Shown piece by piece: positions 35,646 to 47,425 of a stretch of DNA of 62,729 nt. The notes below the pieces were generated by a model. It worked only from the letters and a program-made list of their open reading frames with translations. It was not told the origin of the DNA and ran no database searches. Origin of the DNA: Priapulus caudatus (taxonomy: Eukaryota; Priapulida; Priapulimorpha; Priapulimorphida; Priapulidae); contig NW_014577079.1 of the NCBI RefSeq assembly GCF_000485595.1, positions 180,826 through 243,554 on the forward strand, written 5' to 3'. The position numbers and the translations under genes are program-made. Positions within the stretch are counted from its first letter, which is position 1, and every line of letters starts with the position of its first letter.

Positions 35646-36959
35646 ACACTACTATCAGCACTAACTATTGAATAATTTGTAGTTTCAACCGGTCATACAA
35701 TGGTACATTCTCATAAGGCGATACAAACATTTCTTATATCTAATTTCAACCGAATTCTTTTAGCGAAAATCATACTCCTCTGCCTCTAATGTTTCTACCT
35801 TTTTATAGGGATAATAAAAGCCTTTGACCCTTTTGTCTGTGCATGTGTCTGTAAGAATATCAGTCTGCTACGAATATACGCGGATTATGATGTATGCCTA
35901 AATACAGCCTAATACAGAGATACTTGAATGATGTGAAACGCCTCCTAGCCTAGTTTCTATGCAGAAACTCTGCTCTGTCAGCTTTGCCTATTTCGTACGG
36001 CTCGGTGTGAGGAAATCGATGCAGTTTATTACATCACAGCAGACAAACTGTCGCAAACTGTCAAAATTGTGGCGCTCAAAGACGGCGTGGAAGATGTAGC
36101 GACGTAATTGCATTTACTTACGAAACTAATCGCATTACTGACGCGTGACGGGAGTATCAGGCGTACTGGCGTAGTGATCGTATGGCAGGCTAGCGATTCT
36201 GCAGGTAAAGAATTTCTCGGTCTTTTTCGTTTGCAAATGGTCCGCGAGATAGGATTCATAGAGAAATTTAGAAAAATTTGACCGTACAAACAGTGTATTC
36301 ATGAGGCAACGCAGAACTTGGTAATGAATACAAGTTTGCGCAAATCCAACGTATTTTCAAGTTTCGTCGAAGGATACGACTTTGCAATACTGTATAGAGT
36401 AAAAAAGGTTAAATGAAGAGAAAGAGAAGAAATTACTTGGCAGGTTGTCGTGCCTTTATGTAAGCCTTTTACCTTTAAAATGGCCTTTAAAATTGTTTTT
36501 GTGAGGAGGGACCGACGTACAAAATCCCCAGGAAAGTCTTGGTTACAAAACGATTGCTGCCAGATGTCTTCCCCAATACTGGATCCTTCTATGCAAATTT
36601 AGGAATGAATGTGCTTGTTTTCTATCAGCAGGGTACGATAGTGGGGTATTATAGTGGGGTATTATTACTATTACTCTGGTAGATGCATTCATACTCTTGT
36701 TCCCGGTGGCAACGTTTGATGCTTGTTTACCATGTATTGATTCGATTTCTAGCTAATGGCATATATATTAGTTAAATAAGAGCTTTACTTAGCGTAAAGC
36801 GGCTGCTGCAGAACTCATCCCAGCTCACGCACTCTGGATAAGTAGTCTACCCAGTACCCACAACAGATAAAACTACATCGAGATGGCTTCATTTGAATAT
36901 ATTTTAATAGCAGACGCTTACAATGATGCATGAGCACCTGTCTGGTTGTTATATATATG

Positions 36960-36990
<31 letters not shown>

Positions 36991-37560
36991 GCATTGCATC
37001 CCATTCATACGATTCCATGCGTTGTGGTGTGTCACACCCTCGTGTGTACAGCAGACGAGATCAGAGCGCACAGATGTGACCGCGTTCTGTTGTTCTCGTC
37101 GCGCCGGTTTCCACCAACTAAAGTAAATAGCTGCTCGGGAGGAAATGCGTTGATGCGAGCGCCGACGGCTGCCAGATGACAGCAATAGGAAGCGAGTGCG
37201 GCGGTGCCATCCATAGTCGAGCAGGCGTTGATGGCTTCAGTGTGAGAGAAGAATCACACATAGTATAGGGGCCGCACAGTCGACTGATTTCATTTACGGC
37301 CTCGTGCGCGCGCGCGCACGTCCGCACTCACACGTGCTATGCACCCTCTCACCAACCGATCAACATCCCCGCCTCCTCACGCCCTGCGCTATATCCCTGT
37401 TATATATGTATGTATAATTCAGCTTTATCGCGGTTAGTAATGGGTACGCGCCTCCTCTATTGTGAGTGATTTATATAGATCACTGTAAAGGCGGGTTATC
37501 GAGAGCGAACATCGGCGCCTGCTCTATACTGCGCGACTTCTCTGTCTGTCAACTGATATG
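35646..37560. other. No gene recognised; becomes CpG-rich after 37 kb
   Basis: No splice-consistent coding segment was recognised. An AT microsatellite is at 36957-36990. From about 37020 CpG dinucleotides become frequent (GCGCGCGCGCACGTCCGC at 37305-37325). Confidence 0.4.
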
Positions 37561-37647
37561 ATAACGACCGAGAGCAGCTTTCCGCAATCTTGGGCCGAGT
37601 GCTGCGGTGGGTGGGTGGGTGGCTTCGCTGCGCGCGTATCACATGAG

Positions 37648-37649
<2 letters not shown>

Positions 37650-37711
<62 letters not shown>

Positions 37712-38115
37712 CTCTCTGCTCTCTCTCTCTCTCTCTCTCTCCTCTCTCTGCTCTGCTCTCGCTCTCTCTCTCTCCTCTCGCTACTCTCCTCTCTCTCTCT
37801 TCTCTCTCTCCGCTGTTCATCTCTTCTTCTCTCGTCTTCTTCTCTCCTCTCTCTTTCTCTCCTCTCTCTCTCTCTCCTCTCCTCTTTCTCTCCTTGCTCT
37901 CTCTCTCTCTCTCTTTCTCTCGCTCTCTCTCTTCATTCTCGTTTCTCGTGTCTCTCCCTTGCGTTTTTCTTTCTCTCTCTCTCTCTCTCTCAACCTCTCT
38001 CTCTCTTCTCTCTCTCTCTTCTCCCTGCTCTCTGCTCTCTCTCTCTCTCTCTCTGCTCTCTCTTTCCGTTCTCTGTTTCTCTTTTTCTCTCTCTCTCTTC
38101 TCTCTCTCTCTCTCT

Positions 38116-38149
<34 letters not shown>

Positions 38150-38640
38150 ATCTCTCCTACTCTCTCTCCTCTCTCTCTCTCCCCACCATCTCTCTCTATC
38201 TCTCCCCACCCTCTCTCTCTTCTAACTCTGACCCCATCTCTTTTTCTCCCTCTGTCTTTGCCCGTCCTTCCTCCCCCTTCCTCTCTTCATCCCTCGTTCC
38301 GTCCGTCCGTCCGTCCGTCCGTCCGTCCGTCCGTCCGTCCGTCCGTCCGTCCGTCCGTCCGTCCGTCCTTCCCTCCCTCACCCCTTCCCCATCCCTCTCT
38401 GAGCCACCCTCTCTGCCCTGTTTCTCTGCTTCGCCTCTGTTTCTCTCTTTTTTTCTCTCTCTCTCTCTCTCTCTCTCTCGCGCTCTCTTTCTCTCTTTCA
38501 TTCTCTGTTGCTCTTTCTCTCTCCCTTGCATTTTCTCTTTCTCTATCTCTCTCTCCTTCCCCCCCCTCTCTCTCTCTCTTTCTCTTTCTCTTTCTCTTTC
38601 TCTCTCTCTCTGTTTCTCTCTCTCTCTCTCTCTCTCTATC
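37650..38640. repeat. Long (CT)n-rich tract with (GTCC)17
   Basis: Almost continuous CT microsatellite with interruptions, and a clean block of 17 GTCC units at 38301-38368. Open frames of several hundred codons in four frames (Ser/Leu-rich on plus, Arg/Glu-rich on minus) are products of the dinucleotide repeat. Confidence 0.97.
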
Positions 38641-38917
38641 TGTCGATGTTCTATGTGCGTATTGCCGTCGTCACGATTATGGCTTATAGGTATAACCGGC
38701 TTTCTCGTTATAATGGCGCGTGTATGCGAAAATAGGGAATCCATGCTCGCGGGGAAAGCCCCTGCCAGCTGATGACATGAGCGCTGTGGGAGCCATAGCC
38801 GCGTGCACATTACGCGACGTGACGCGTGTGCGTGTGACTGCAATCCGCGCTTACCTCCTCGTTCCCATCTCACATGCTAATCGGGGCGCGGATAGAGAGC
38901 CACGGCCCTATATTTAC

Positions 38918-39147
38918 GCAGCCGGCTGAAAGGGGTGGTAGGATATGTTTACTAGGCACTTCTAATTTTAACATATATTTTACGATATATTAAAGAATGA
39001 TGCAAAAACCCTAAAAAGTGCCCTAACCCTAACCCTAACCCTAACCCTAACCCTAACCCTAACCCTGACCCTAATTTAAATTTAAAATATATGTTAAAAT
39101 TAGAAGTGCCTAGTAAACATATCCTACCACCCCTTTCAGCCGACTGC
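38918..39147. mobile_element. Mutator-like MITE carrying telomeric repeats
   Basis: Inverted ends of about 65 bp: GCAGCCGGCTGAAAGGGGTG at the left, and the right end in reverse complement GCAGTCGGCTGAAAGGGGTG, both continuing through GGTAGGATATGTTTACTAGG. TATATTTAC is repeated exactly on both sides (38909-38917 and 39148-39156), a 9-bp target duplication typical of Mutator-type insertion. The core between the arms holds nine hexamers of CCCTAA, one of them CCCTGA, at 39021-39074. No protein. Confidence 0.9.
39021..39074. repeat. Interstitial telomere-like (CCCTAA)9
   Basis: Nine hexamers with one variant, complementary to TTAGGG. They lie wholly inside a TIR element, so this is not a chromosome end. 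Confidence 0.95.
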
Positions 39148-39156
39148 TATATTTAC

Positions 39157-39765
39157 ACACACACGCGCGCGCACGCGCTGGGTTATTGCTGGGTGCGTGC
39201 GTGCGTGCGCGCGGAAGCCACGCTGAGCGCGCGCAATAATGGGGATAAACATTGTCAGTTGGCGCGTAGATACTTGTCATCGGGTTCTGGTCTCGCTCGC
39301 TCTCGCGGCGGTTGTCAACGACACATGCGTAATGTGCCAGCTGGCTGGCTGGCTGGCGTGCTGCAGCGTGCGTGCGTGCGTGACCAAGCATTGACCAAGC
39401 TGTGTAGCTGCGCGTACACGTGTCGTCGCCACGCGCGCGTAAGCCCGCACGCTCGCGATCTGGGTCCCGCGGGACCAGGCGACCGGTAGGGACCGGAGGT
39501 GACTAATTCCGTTCGCGCGTGGATATTACTTTCGGGCCTAATCGTTTTTTGCGATGGCAGAGTGGGTCTAGCCTCACGAGGGCGAGTTTAGAATTTGTAA
39601 CCGGATCGGCGATATTCGAGTTCAAACGCAAATGATGAACTGGCGAGCGAGTGTCAGCCTATCGACCTAGCCACGTCTATTGATTGCCTCCAGTGGCTCA
39701 AGCACTTCGAAACCGCCGTCACACCACCACCTGTGTTTTACGCACGGAGCGAAGGCGGCCTCATG
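39157..39765 (+). promoter_or_regulatory. CpG-rich segment with possible leader exon
   Basis: Dense CpG from 39160 to 39500. At its end GGCGGCCTCATGGTAAGTAC places an ATG (39763-39765) directly before a strong donor GTAAGT. This could be a leader exon of the gene that may start at 47372, or an alternative first exon. No TATA box. Inference only. Confidence 0.25.
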
Positions 39766-40017
39766 GTAAGTACGAGATTTTAATTTAATTTCGACGCGCG
39801 GACGGAGTTCGAGAGTGAAATGTCAACAGGCGACGATTGATATGGGATTACACACCGATGTCGGGAGAGGGATCTATATTGAGAAATAAAATTAACGTGC
39901 CGCTGACGAACGACGTTTTTGTGGCGGTTGCGGCGGTGGTGCTGGGATTGCTATTTGTGCACGAATCTTCTGTCGCGTCTGTGTTAGTTGTTCGTCTAGA
40001 TGAATTAACGACGATTG

Positions 40018-40035
40018 CCGTGTGTGTGTGTGTGA

Positions 40036-40072
<37 letters not shown>

Positions 40073-40110
40073 GCGTGCGTGCGTGCGAGTGTGTGTGTAC
40101 GTTAGGTGAG
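40018..40110. repeat. (GT)n/(GCGT)n microsatellite
   Basis: GTGTGT with GAGT and GCGT interruptions, then GCGCGCGCGTG. Confidence 0.95.
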
Positions 40111-40678
40111 TGTCGCGCGCGCGTGTAATTTGTAGCTTCGAAACTTTTGGCCACGCATGATAGCGTAGTGACACGAGTGAATCAAGACTCGAGGAACTTG
40201 TATATATACGAAGTGATTTCGTTGAGCGGCATCTGGAGTCATCGATAGCGTTGCGAAATACGTCGATGTAAAACTACGCGTACGAGCAGCTTGCAGTATA
40301 GCGCTGATATTTCTGTGTGTACCCGGTTTTTCGTGTGGGTGTAAAGTAACATGCGCTCGTACCGTGTAGCCGTGGAGACGCGTGTAGGTTGTATGCTCGC
40401 TCATGCATCATTCAGACCTAGCATCGATTCGTGCACTGCGTCACTTAGTTAATACAGACTGAGTTAATACATCTAAATCTTTTGCGTCCATCGTAAACCT
40501 GCTGTTATCACCTGGCATTCGAGTTCAACTGTCCATCTACAATCAGGCTAAAAGTATTCTTGCATGAAAGGGATCAGTAAAAGCGGAAAGTCGCTTGTTT
40601 GCATAATTTCGAATCGTAATCGTGTTCATTGCTATGTAGTACTGGCGTAACATCACAAGAGTGCGATCGAACCAACAA

Positions 40679-41245
40679 TGTATTCTATGTGGTAGCAACA
40701 CAGAGGGAAGTATGAACCAGGGATGTGTCTTCTGTGGGTAGCAACACACGAGTGGAGTCAAAAAGAAATCGGTCACGTATTCCCGTGTCGTAGAGGAACA
40801 GAGTTGGGTGAACCTAGTTATGTGTTCTTTCGGGGGTAGCAACTAAGAGTGGAGTGAACCAGGCGTGTGTTCTCTACGAGAAAGAAACATAGTTGGGTGA
40901 ACCCAGGCGTGTATTCACTGGGTTAGCAACACATATAGTAGGGTGAACCCAGGCTTGTATTCCCTCGTGGAAAAGTAACCGATTGGGGGGGGGGGGTGAA
41001 ACCCGGCGTGTGTTCTCTGGAGTAGCAAGACAGAGTTGATTGAATACATGCGTGAACCCAGGCGTGTATTCCCCTATGGAAAGTAACAGAGAGAGAGGTG
41101 AAATTAGGCGTGTGGTCCTTGGGGTAGCAAGCCAGATTAAAGTGAAACCAGGCATATATTATTCGTTGAAAAGGAAGAGGGGTTAGTAGGTAGGTAGCGT
41201 TGGGGGAGGTGGTAAAACTAGTCATCGCTTTCCTGTGGTAAAGGT
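40679..41245. repeat. Decayed satellite, about ten 45-55 bp units
   Basis: Each unit follows GTGAACCCAGGCGTGTATTC, then a short variable stretch, then GTAGCAACA or GAAAGTAACA. Copies start near 40716, 40807, 40853, 40896, 40941, 40996, 41052, 41097 and 41140. Spacing and sequence vary, so the array is old. Opposite-strand frames show a repeated PGFT-type peptide, which I read as coincidence. Confidence 0.8.
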
Positions 41246-42430
41246 AGAGAGTAGCGTCAACGCAGCGTGAACGTATGAAGCAAGAAGTCCCGCCTTCTAT
41301 TTAAAACCTTTCCCGTCTCGCGGCACTTGGCGGTCTCTAGGGGGCACGTCATCTGTATGGAAGGTACTTCGCGTAGTAAAGTTCATCAGCCTTCGCCGCG
41401 GTTGTCTCTCTCTCTGACGAGCTATTTCGAAAGCTCTAACGAGAGTTTACGCGAGTTGAAGCTGAAACCGCGGATTCGCTCACTCGTGAATGCGAATAAA
41501 AGCGGATATAAATCAAGAGACACAGCCATCTAATTGCTCGCATGAAGAGGATAATTAAAATCGCATCAACTCGTTGATCCAAGAGTCGTATACCAACGAT
41601 TTTAATTTGCCGTAGGTTTATGCGCAGCTTCTGATCGCACTCGTGTGCATCGTTATCCGGTAATGGTAAATGTCACGTTTGGTTCGTTGCGCGATCGATT
41701 TATCAATGCTAATCATAGTAATTCTGTTTCTTTGAGTTCTGTATTTTGCATACGAGATTATTTCCGCAATTTTGCGAGTACGAAGTGCAATATTGAAACG
41801 TTTCCTTTTGATCTGGCAATTTGTCTACCGAATAGAATCAAGCCTTGTGTATTATGATACTGCCAATACCAGCTCGCTAACTCTTAGATTATCTCGTAAT
41901 AATACCGGTCACATTGCACTAGATCACATGATGTTTTCACTGGCAAACGGGAATTTTTTTTTTCTAAAGTAAAAGTTACAAGAGAATATGTTTCTGTGTT
42001 TTCTTACAAAACAAGTAAAAAATATCCTCAAAATTGCAGCGACAATGACTCGGGCATTTTGCTGTCTTTATATCTCTTTGAGAAAGATGACGTGTTTCAT
42101 GTACGGATTAGACACGGATGCACATCGTGTACACTGTAGTCGTGTCGCTAGTATTACAGTATGGGTAATTTATCATCAGTATGTAGCATTTCCTTAGACA
42201 ACATCCTCCTAATTTAGCTAAAACATGTCAGTTTGATGCTGCCTGTACATTTTTCAAGTTATTAAGGAGCGGACACGTTTCAGTGGCAGTCGCATTAATC
42301 TTCTCTGTCAAGTAGTCTGTAGTCATTAGTCTCTTCAATGTCTAATGATTATAAATATCAGTTTCGCACAGCCAACAGCACATCCCAACCCTAATCCCAC
42401 TAACTAACAGCATTGCCACCAAACCCCTAC
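41246..42430. other. No gene recognised
   Basis: Unique-looking sequence without familiar motifs; an imperfect ATTTTAATT symmetry at 41556 and 41598 is not explained. Confidence 0.4.
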
Positions 42431-42435
42431 TAGCA

Positions 42436-42657
42436 CCGCGGCCACCACCACCGCCGCCGCCGCCGCCGCCGCCACCACCACCATCACTGCCGCCACCGCC
42501 ACGGCCACCACCACCGCCGCTGCCGCCATCGCCACCAACACCACCACCACCACCACTGTCACTGCCGCCGTCGCCACCAACATCACCGTCGCCAACCACC
42601 GCCACCGCCATCATTATCATCATCATCATCATCATCATCATCATAGCCACCACCACC

Positions 42658-42689
<32 letters not shown>

Positions 42690-42722
42690 CACCACCACCA
42701 CCACCACCACCACCACCACCAC
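42436..42722. repeat. Triplet-repeat mosaic
   Basis: Successive CCG, CCA, ATC and CAA tracts: (CCG)8-like at 42448-42471, (ATC)n at 42611-42645, (CAC)n at 42650-42722. Gly/Val-rich frames on the minus strand derive from it. Confidence 0.95.
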
Positions 42723-43135
42723 TACCACCAACACTACCCCCAATCCCACCCCACGATCTCCACTGATTACTTCCTTATCATATTCCGCCTCGTTCATTAG
42801 CCCGGCCCACACTTGGCTCTGATGACTTTAACGATGATAACATTTACGCAGCTGTTCGAGTAGGGTTCCCGTTCGAGTAGGCACCCCCGTTAGCGCACCA
42901 TTCATGATTGCGCCTTTTGGCCGCTAGGGGACTGTTGACGTAACCCCACGACGAGTGGCAGCCAATCAGAACACATATAGCTCTTGTCTCAGCTTAATTA
43001 AGCTCGGGGTAATATGTCGGGCGGCCGCATCATCTTTCTTTTAATGTAATTAGTGTCGAGTGGTGCGCAGGAGGCTGGGAAGGACGAGAGTCATAGAGGT
43101 GCATAGGGACATCGGCACGCAAGACCCCGGCGCCG
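42723..43135. other. No gene recognised
   Basis: Mixed composition. Includes GTTCCCGTTCGAGTAGG-type short direct repeats near 42855-42885. Confidence 0.4.
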
Positions 43136-43137
43136 TA

Positions 43138-43250
43138 AAGTGCGTGCGTGCGTGCGTGTGCACGCGCGCGTGCGCGTACGTTACGTGCGCGTGTATGCGT
43201 GCGTTTGTGTGTGCGTGCGTACGTGCGCGTGCGTGCGTGTGGGCGTGTGA
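43138..43250. repeat. (TGCG)n-rich tract
   Basis: TGCGTGCGTGCG with CGCGCG interruptions; alternating purine-pyrimidine over about 110 bases. Confidence 0.95.
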
Positions 43251-44400
43251 TCGGGAACACCAGGAGACAAATGCAGGACAGCAGTTACCATCACATTATT
43301 TTGTTATATTAAAAGTGTAAATACTCATCACGCCTGCCGCCGTGTACGTACCAAACACTGATTGCCACTTCATCAAATAAATACACTAATTCACTTCCAT
43401 CTAGCGCTAGGCCATATTCAATTTCATTCGATTTCATTTGGTTTAGACGGCGGGGAACGCGTGGAATCAATACAGATTTGCAAGCGCTTGGGTTGTTAGG
43501 CTGACATGCCTGATTATAGACCGGCCACCCTACGCGCGAGTGTATGGTAATGTTCGCGGACACAACCGGAGGGCGGGTTTTCCTCGTCAGAGGGAAGCTG
43601 GAACAATGGCAAACTAGCGATTGACATGCTGAGATATTCCTCTACTACTCGACTCTTGTACTCGACTCTTGTGGACGACTGAGACGCGCGGGGTTTCTTT
43701 CGGTTGTGCGTTAAGTTGAGTTCGTGTATGTCGGCATTCAGAGGCTTCCTCCCCTGGCACGCTATTCCCCAAGTTTTAATATATCGTTGCAGGACGCACA
43801 AGAAGCCGTTTTGTTAGCGGCGATAAAACGCGACCTTGTTAACAGCTGCATCGATCCAAATCTCTTCACCACTAATTCACCAAAATGTTCGATCGCACGT
43901 GCCATCTAAAGCGTCTTGAGTGTGGGTGGGGTGGCGCTGGTAGTAAGAAGGGTGACTGCGTGGCGGGAAGTGGTGCATGTCTGTAGAATCAATAACTGGA
44001 AGTCAGTTCGAAAGATGGCTTCTTTGCGGCTGGTGGCTAAATAAAATGCGTGCATATATCATCACCCGAAGCACGCAAACAGAGTTAGTAAGAAGCGTGT
44101 TGGCAGCCGTGGCTGCATAAGCGATAGATATTTAGTTTCGGGTTGAGTTTTAAGGAAATGCGCGCGAAATGAAAGAAACGAAACCCATCGTATAAAGTTC
44201 GCGAAATAAAGTTTGATTTAACCAGTTGATCATCGCAGAGAAACTAAAGACGCATTTTTATTGTTGATGTTGTAATGGCACGCTAAATTCAAAGTTTTTC
44301 TTTCAGTTCTCGTCTTCTGTATTATTATAGGCTTTCGGAAATTTTTAAACACTTTTTTTGGTAAAGCATCGACATCAACAACTATTAAGGATATACCGTA
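43251..44400. other. No gene recognised
   Basis: Short open frames only. No conserved motif or splice pattern seen. Confidence 0.4.
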
Positions 44401-44405
44401 TAGTA

Positions 44406-44530
44406 ATGCTAAGGGTAATGGTAATGGTAATGGAAATTGGGTTATGTCTATGTTAATGGTAATGGTAACTGGGTTATGCCTATATTAATGGTAATGGTAA
44501 GTGGTAAATTGGTAATGGTAATGCCAATAT
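44406..44530. repeat. (GGTAAT)n minisatellite
   Basis: GGTAATGGTAATGG hexamer array, twice interrupted by TGGGTTATG(T/C)CTAT.TTAAT. Confidence 0.9.
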
Positions 44531-44779
44531 GGAAGCGCAATAGGTATTCACCGCCTTGAGAGGGATTGCATTGTTGTAGCGATGGCAAGTAAGATAGGTG
44601 TGAATTGACGTGCCAGTAACGTCTGCTGACGTTCTAACACATGGTCTCGTCTCGGGGACCTTGAAAACCTGACCCTGTCGCAAACCGCTTTGCGCCCTAA
44701 AATACACCATGTCCCAATATACTGCACTAAAAAGTATACCCTGTTGCAATATTGCACATGTCGGTTATGTCCTGTCCTG

Positions 44780-44970
44780 TCAATATAGGCAGATATTGGT
44801 CCAATATCGGCCTGGTGATATTGGCCCAATATTGTTTTGGCAATATTGGGCCGATATTGGACCAATATCTGCCTATATTGAACCAATATCTGCCTATATT
44901 GGTCCAATATTGGCCTGGTGATATTATTATTGGCCCAATATTGTTTTGCCAATATTGGTCCAATATCAGC
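44780..44970. repeat. Cluster of ATATTGG-N-CCAATAT palindromes
   Basis: About seven palindromic units such as GATATTGGTCCAATATC and CAATATTGGCCCAATATTG-like variants in 190 bases, in mixed orientation, joined by GCCTGGTG and CTGCCTATATT linkers. Every unit contains CCAAT in both orientations. Confidence 0.9.
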
Positions 44971-46135
44971 TTGATGGGTGTGTATCTAGATAACCCTGTG
45001 CCAGTAATGATGTTCGGAAAATATACCCTGTGCCAATAATGATGTTGGGAAAATATACCCTGTCCAGCGGCACGTCCCATTACCTTTAGCAATTGGAGTG
45101 CCCCCCCCCCCCGGGAACGTTGTTACCTACGACATTGCGTGCCATTACGGTGTGCGACATTGTTACGTAAGCCACTGTGCGGAAATTGTTGCGAAAGACA
45201 TTGTGCAAGACCATAGAAATCGCAACGCAAATAACAGCTATTTTGGCTGTGATTTCTATTATATAGCTATTACATGTCTATATTATATTTCTATTACAGA
45301 TTTATTGTATGGTACAGGCATTGTTACGTGCGACATTGTGCACACATGACGTTGTACGACGTCGTTATGTGTATTGTTGTTCCCCACGTCACAACAATAT
45401 GACTGTTGTATCAGATCTAAAAAACTGGACCTGGAAAATTTACGTTCGCTTACGTAAGCGTGGGCCGAAATCCATTCAAGGCGAAGGCTGAACTAGTTTT
45501 ATTCACCGGGGTTGGATGTATCAGTAAATGACAATAATGAAAAATCGCATCTTCTCTCATTTCCTATTATAGCTGCGGGGTGGAAATCAGATGTATCTAT
45601 GTACATATGCTATATATCGGATTAGCTAGACATCCGGAAAAACTGTGCATGTCAACACAAACCAATGTGTTGTATTTTATCGCGAAGGCTGTTGCATTTA
45701 TATCTCTTGTCAACTCGTACGGAATCAATATCATCTGTGACAGGAAATGGGTTTATATTTTTTGCATGTTTCAATCAAACGTTTGCTTGAAATTCGAAGC
45801 TGAGTTTGGCACGAACTCACTCACGAAATAAACTCAACGACTAGTAATCACATATTGGTTTTTTTCTGCTTGGGTGGTTCAGCGTTGTATCAAGTCGGTA
45901 ATGGGTGCGGGCACGTTTAATTTGGCATGAAGAAGTAAGCATAAAAACAAACACGCGCCATCCTATCGCGCCACAGCGCTGAAATATCGTGTAACAAATC
46001 GGAATGCATATTGAGTAGTTTTTAACGTTGGCATTCGAAGATGTAAATTGATGGGATGAAATAGTGCTGTTGGTACAAGGGGAAAGGCTTCACACGTGAA
46101 CGTGGTTCGTATATATGTATATATGTATATATGTG
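44971..46135. other. No gene recognised
   Basis: Begins with two copies of AATATACCCTGTGCCAATAATGATGTT-type repeat (44990-45060). The rest is unassigned. Confidence 0.4.
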
Positions 46136-46138
46136 ACG

Positions 46139-46140
<2 letters not shown>

Positions 46141-46208
<68 letters not shown>

Positions 46209-46210
46209 TC
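46141..46210. repeat. (TA)n then (GA)n microsatellite
   Basis: ATATAT from 46142 to about 46188, passing directly into AGAGAGAGAG to 46209. Confidence 0.95.
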
Positions 46211-46767
46211 GCAACGCAATATGCTTGTCACAGCTAGTGCAATCTTGCAATCTATTGCATCCTGCACGCCTGCCAGCCTGCGAGCGGGCGACATCACTTT
46301 CAATGCCGCGTGCGTTATTTTAGGTACGGAATCTTACGTTTCTCGTCGGTTGCCGGAGTTGGGACACGTGCTGACTTAAAACAGCATCGGCGATATAATT
46401 TGATATTCCGCAGGCGGTCGCGTGTTACGATAGCGGCGCATCTCTCTCTTCCTCTCTTCCCTGCAGTCGCAGAGTCGCAGATGCTAGTGTTTAGCTGCGA
46501 GTGGTGGTGTCTCTCGCGCGCTGCACAGTCGCTCCCGTAGAGAGATAGAGTGGAGCAGAAGAGGAAAGGCGGCAATAGGAAGAGATACAGGTTTATGCGT
46601 ATCTAGTTTTTGTGCTGTGACAGTAATCTGCCCGACGGAATCTGCGCTGTTAGAAGTGATGTCGACTTTATAGCGAAGTCTATAAATAGGCGATATGATT
46701 AAGTTCTAAAGTTAATTTCTATGTGTGTGGTAACATTAGGACGAGCCGTGTATGTAACTTGATTCTA

Positions 46768-46769
46768 CA

Positions 46770-46810
<41 letters not shown>

Positions 46811-46982
46811 CACAACAGCAGCAACAACAGCAGCAGCAACAACAAAAACAACAACAACAATAACAACTACTACTACTACAGCTACAACTACAACTAAACT
46901 ACAACAACGACAACAACACCGCCGCCACACCACCACACCACCACACCACCACCGTCATCATCATCATCATCAGCATCAGCGG

Positions 46983-47025
<43 letters not shown>

Positions 47026-47070
47026 CCGTCAACAACATCGACATCAACAACAACAACGACGACGACGACG
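46768..47070 (+). repeat. Triplet mosaic (GAC, CAA, CAG, CAC, ATC)
   Basis: (CGA)n at 46770-46810, CAACAGCAG mixtures, CACACCACC, ATCATC, then about 14 CAG units at 46987-47027 and further GAC units at 47055-47071. It ends about 300 bases upstream of the candidate start codon at 47372, so it may be transcribed as a leader. Confidence 0.95.
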
Positions 47071-47371
47071 ACCTCTCCAACGAAAAGTGAAGCCATAACT
47101 GCGAGACGACTGGCGACGGGGGCAACTGGCCGACAATCACCTGCATTATTCGGTCTCGAAGCGTCGCCACGACGCCTCGTCCGTCGTCTGTCGTCGCTAG
47201 TGGCCGTGTGTTAGCCGGGGCAGACGCCGCGCCGTGGCGCATAATACGTCGCTATAGCAGCGCGCGTCAGCCACGACGGCCGACTGACTAATCGCTACAC
47301 GAACGTGATTGATCGCCGAGTGTATACACGACGCCACACATACGTACCCCGGCTTCTCTTAAGCGGTCTCC

Positions 47372-47425
47372 ATGGATATGAATCCGGCGTACACGGGCAT
47401 CTACTGGCAGATACGGGAAGGCCTG
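47372..47425 (+). CDS. Candidate first coding exon, gene unknown
   Basis: ATG in CTCCATGGAT context opens an 18-codon frame, MDMNPAYTGIYWQIREGL, that ends exactly at the donor GCCTG|GTGAGT (phase 0). An in-frame TAA lies 12 bases upstream, so this ATG would be the true start. CpG-rich DNA and a triplet-repeat leader precede it, as often at developmental regulator genes. I do not recognise the peptide and could not find the next exon; 15 kb of intron may lie inside the window. Confidence 0.4.

Noticed and set aside
37558-38873. Open frames of 225 to 404 codons on both strands
   Set aside because: They are translations of a CT/GA microsatellite and (GTCC)n; Ser/Leu or Arg/Glu only, overlapping in several frames.
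39021-39074. Telomere array as a sign of a chromosome end or fusion
   Set aside because: It lies inside a TIR element with an exact 9-bp target duplication, with ordinary sequence on both sides.
42342-42812. 156-codon Gly/Val-rich frame on the minus strand
   Set aside because: Produced by CCG/CCA/CAT triplet arrays; no domain and no splice context.
46736-47242. Poly-Ala/Val frames on the minus strand
   Set aside because: Artefacts of triplet repeats; the likely transcribed strand here is plus.
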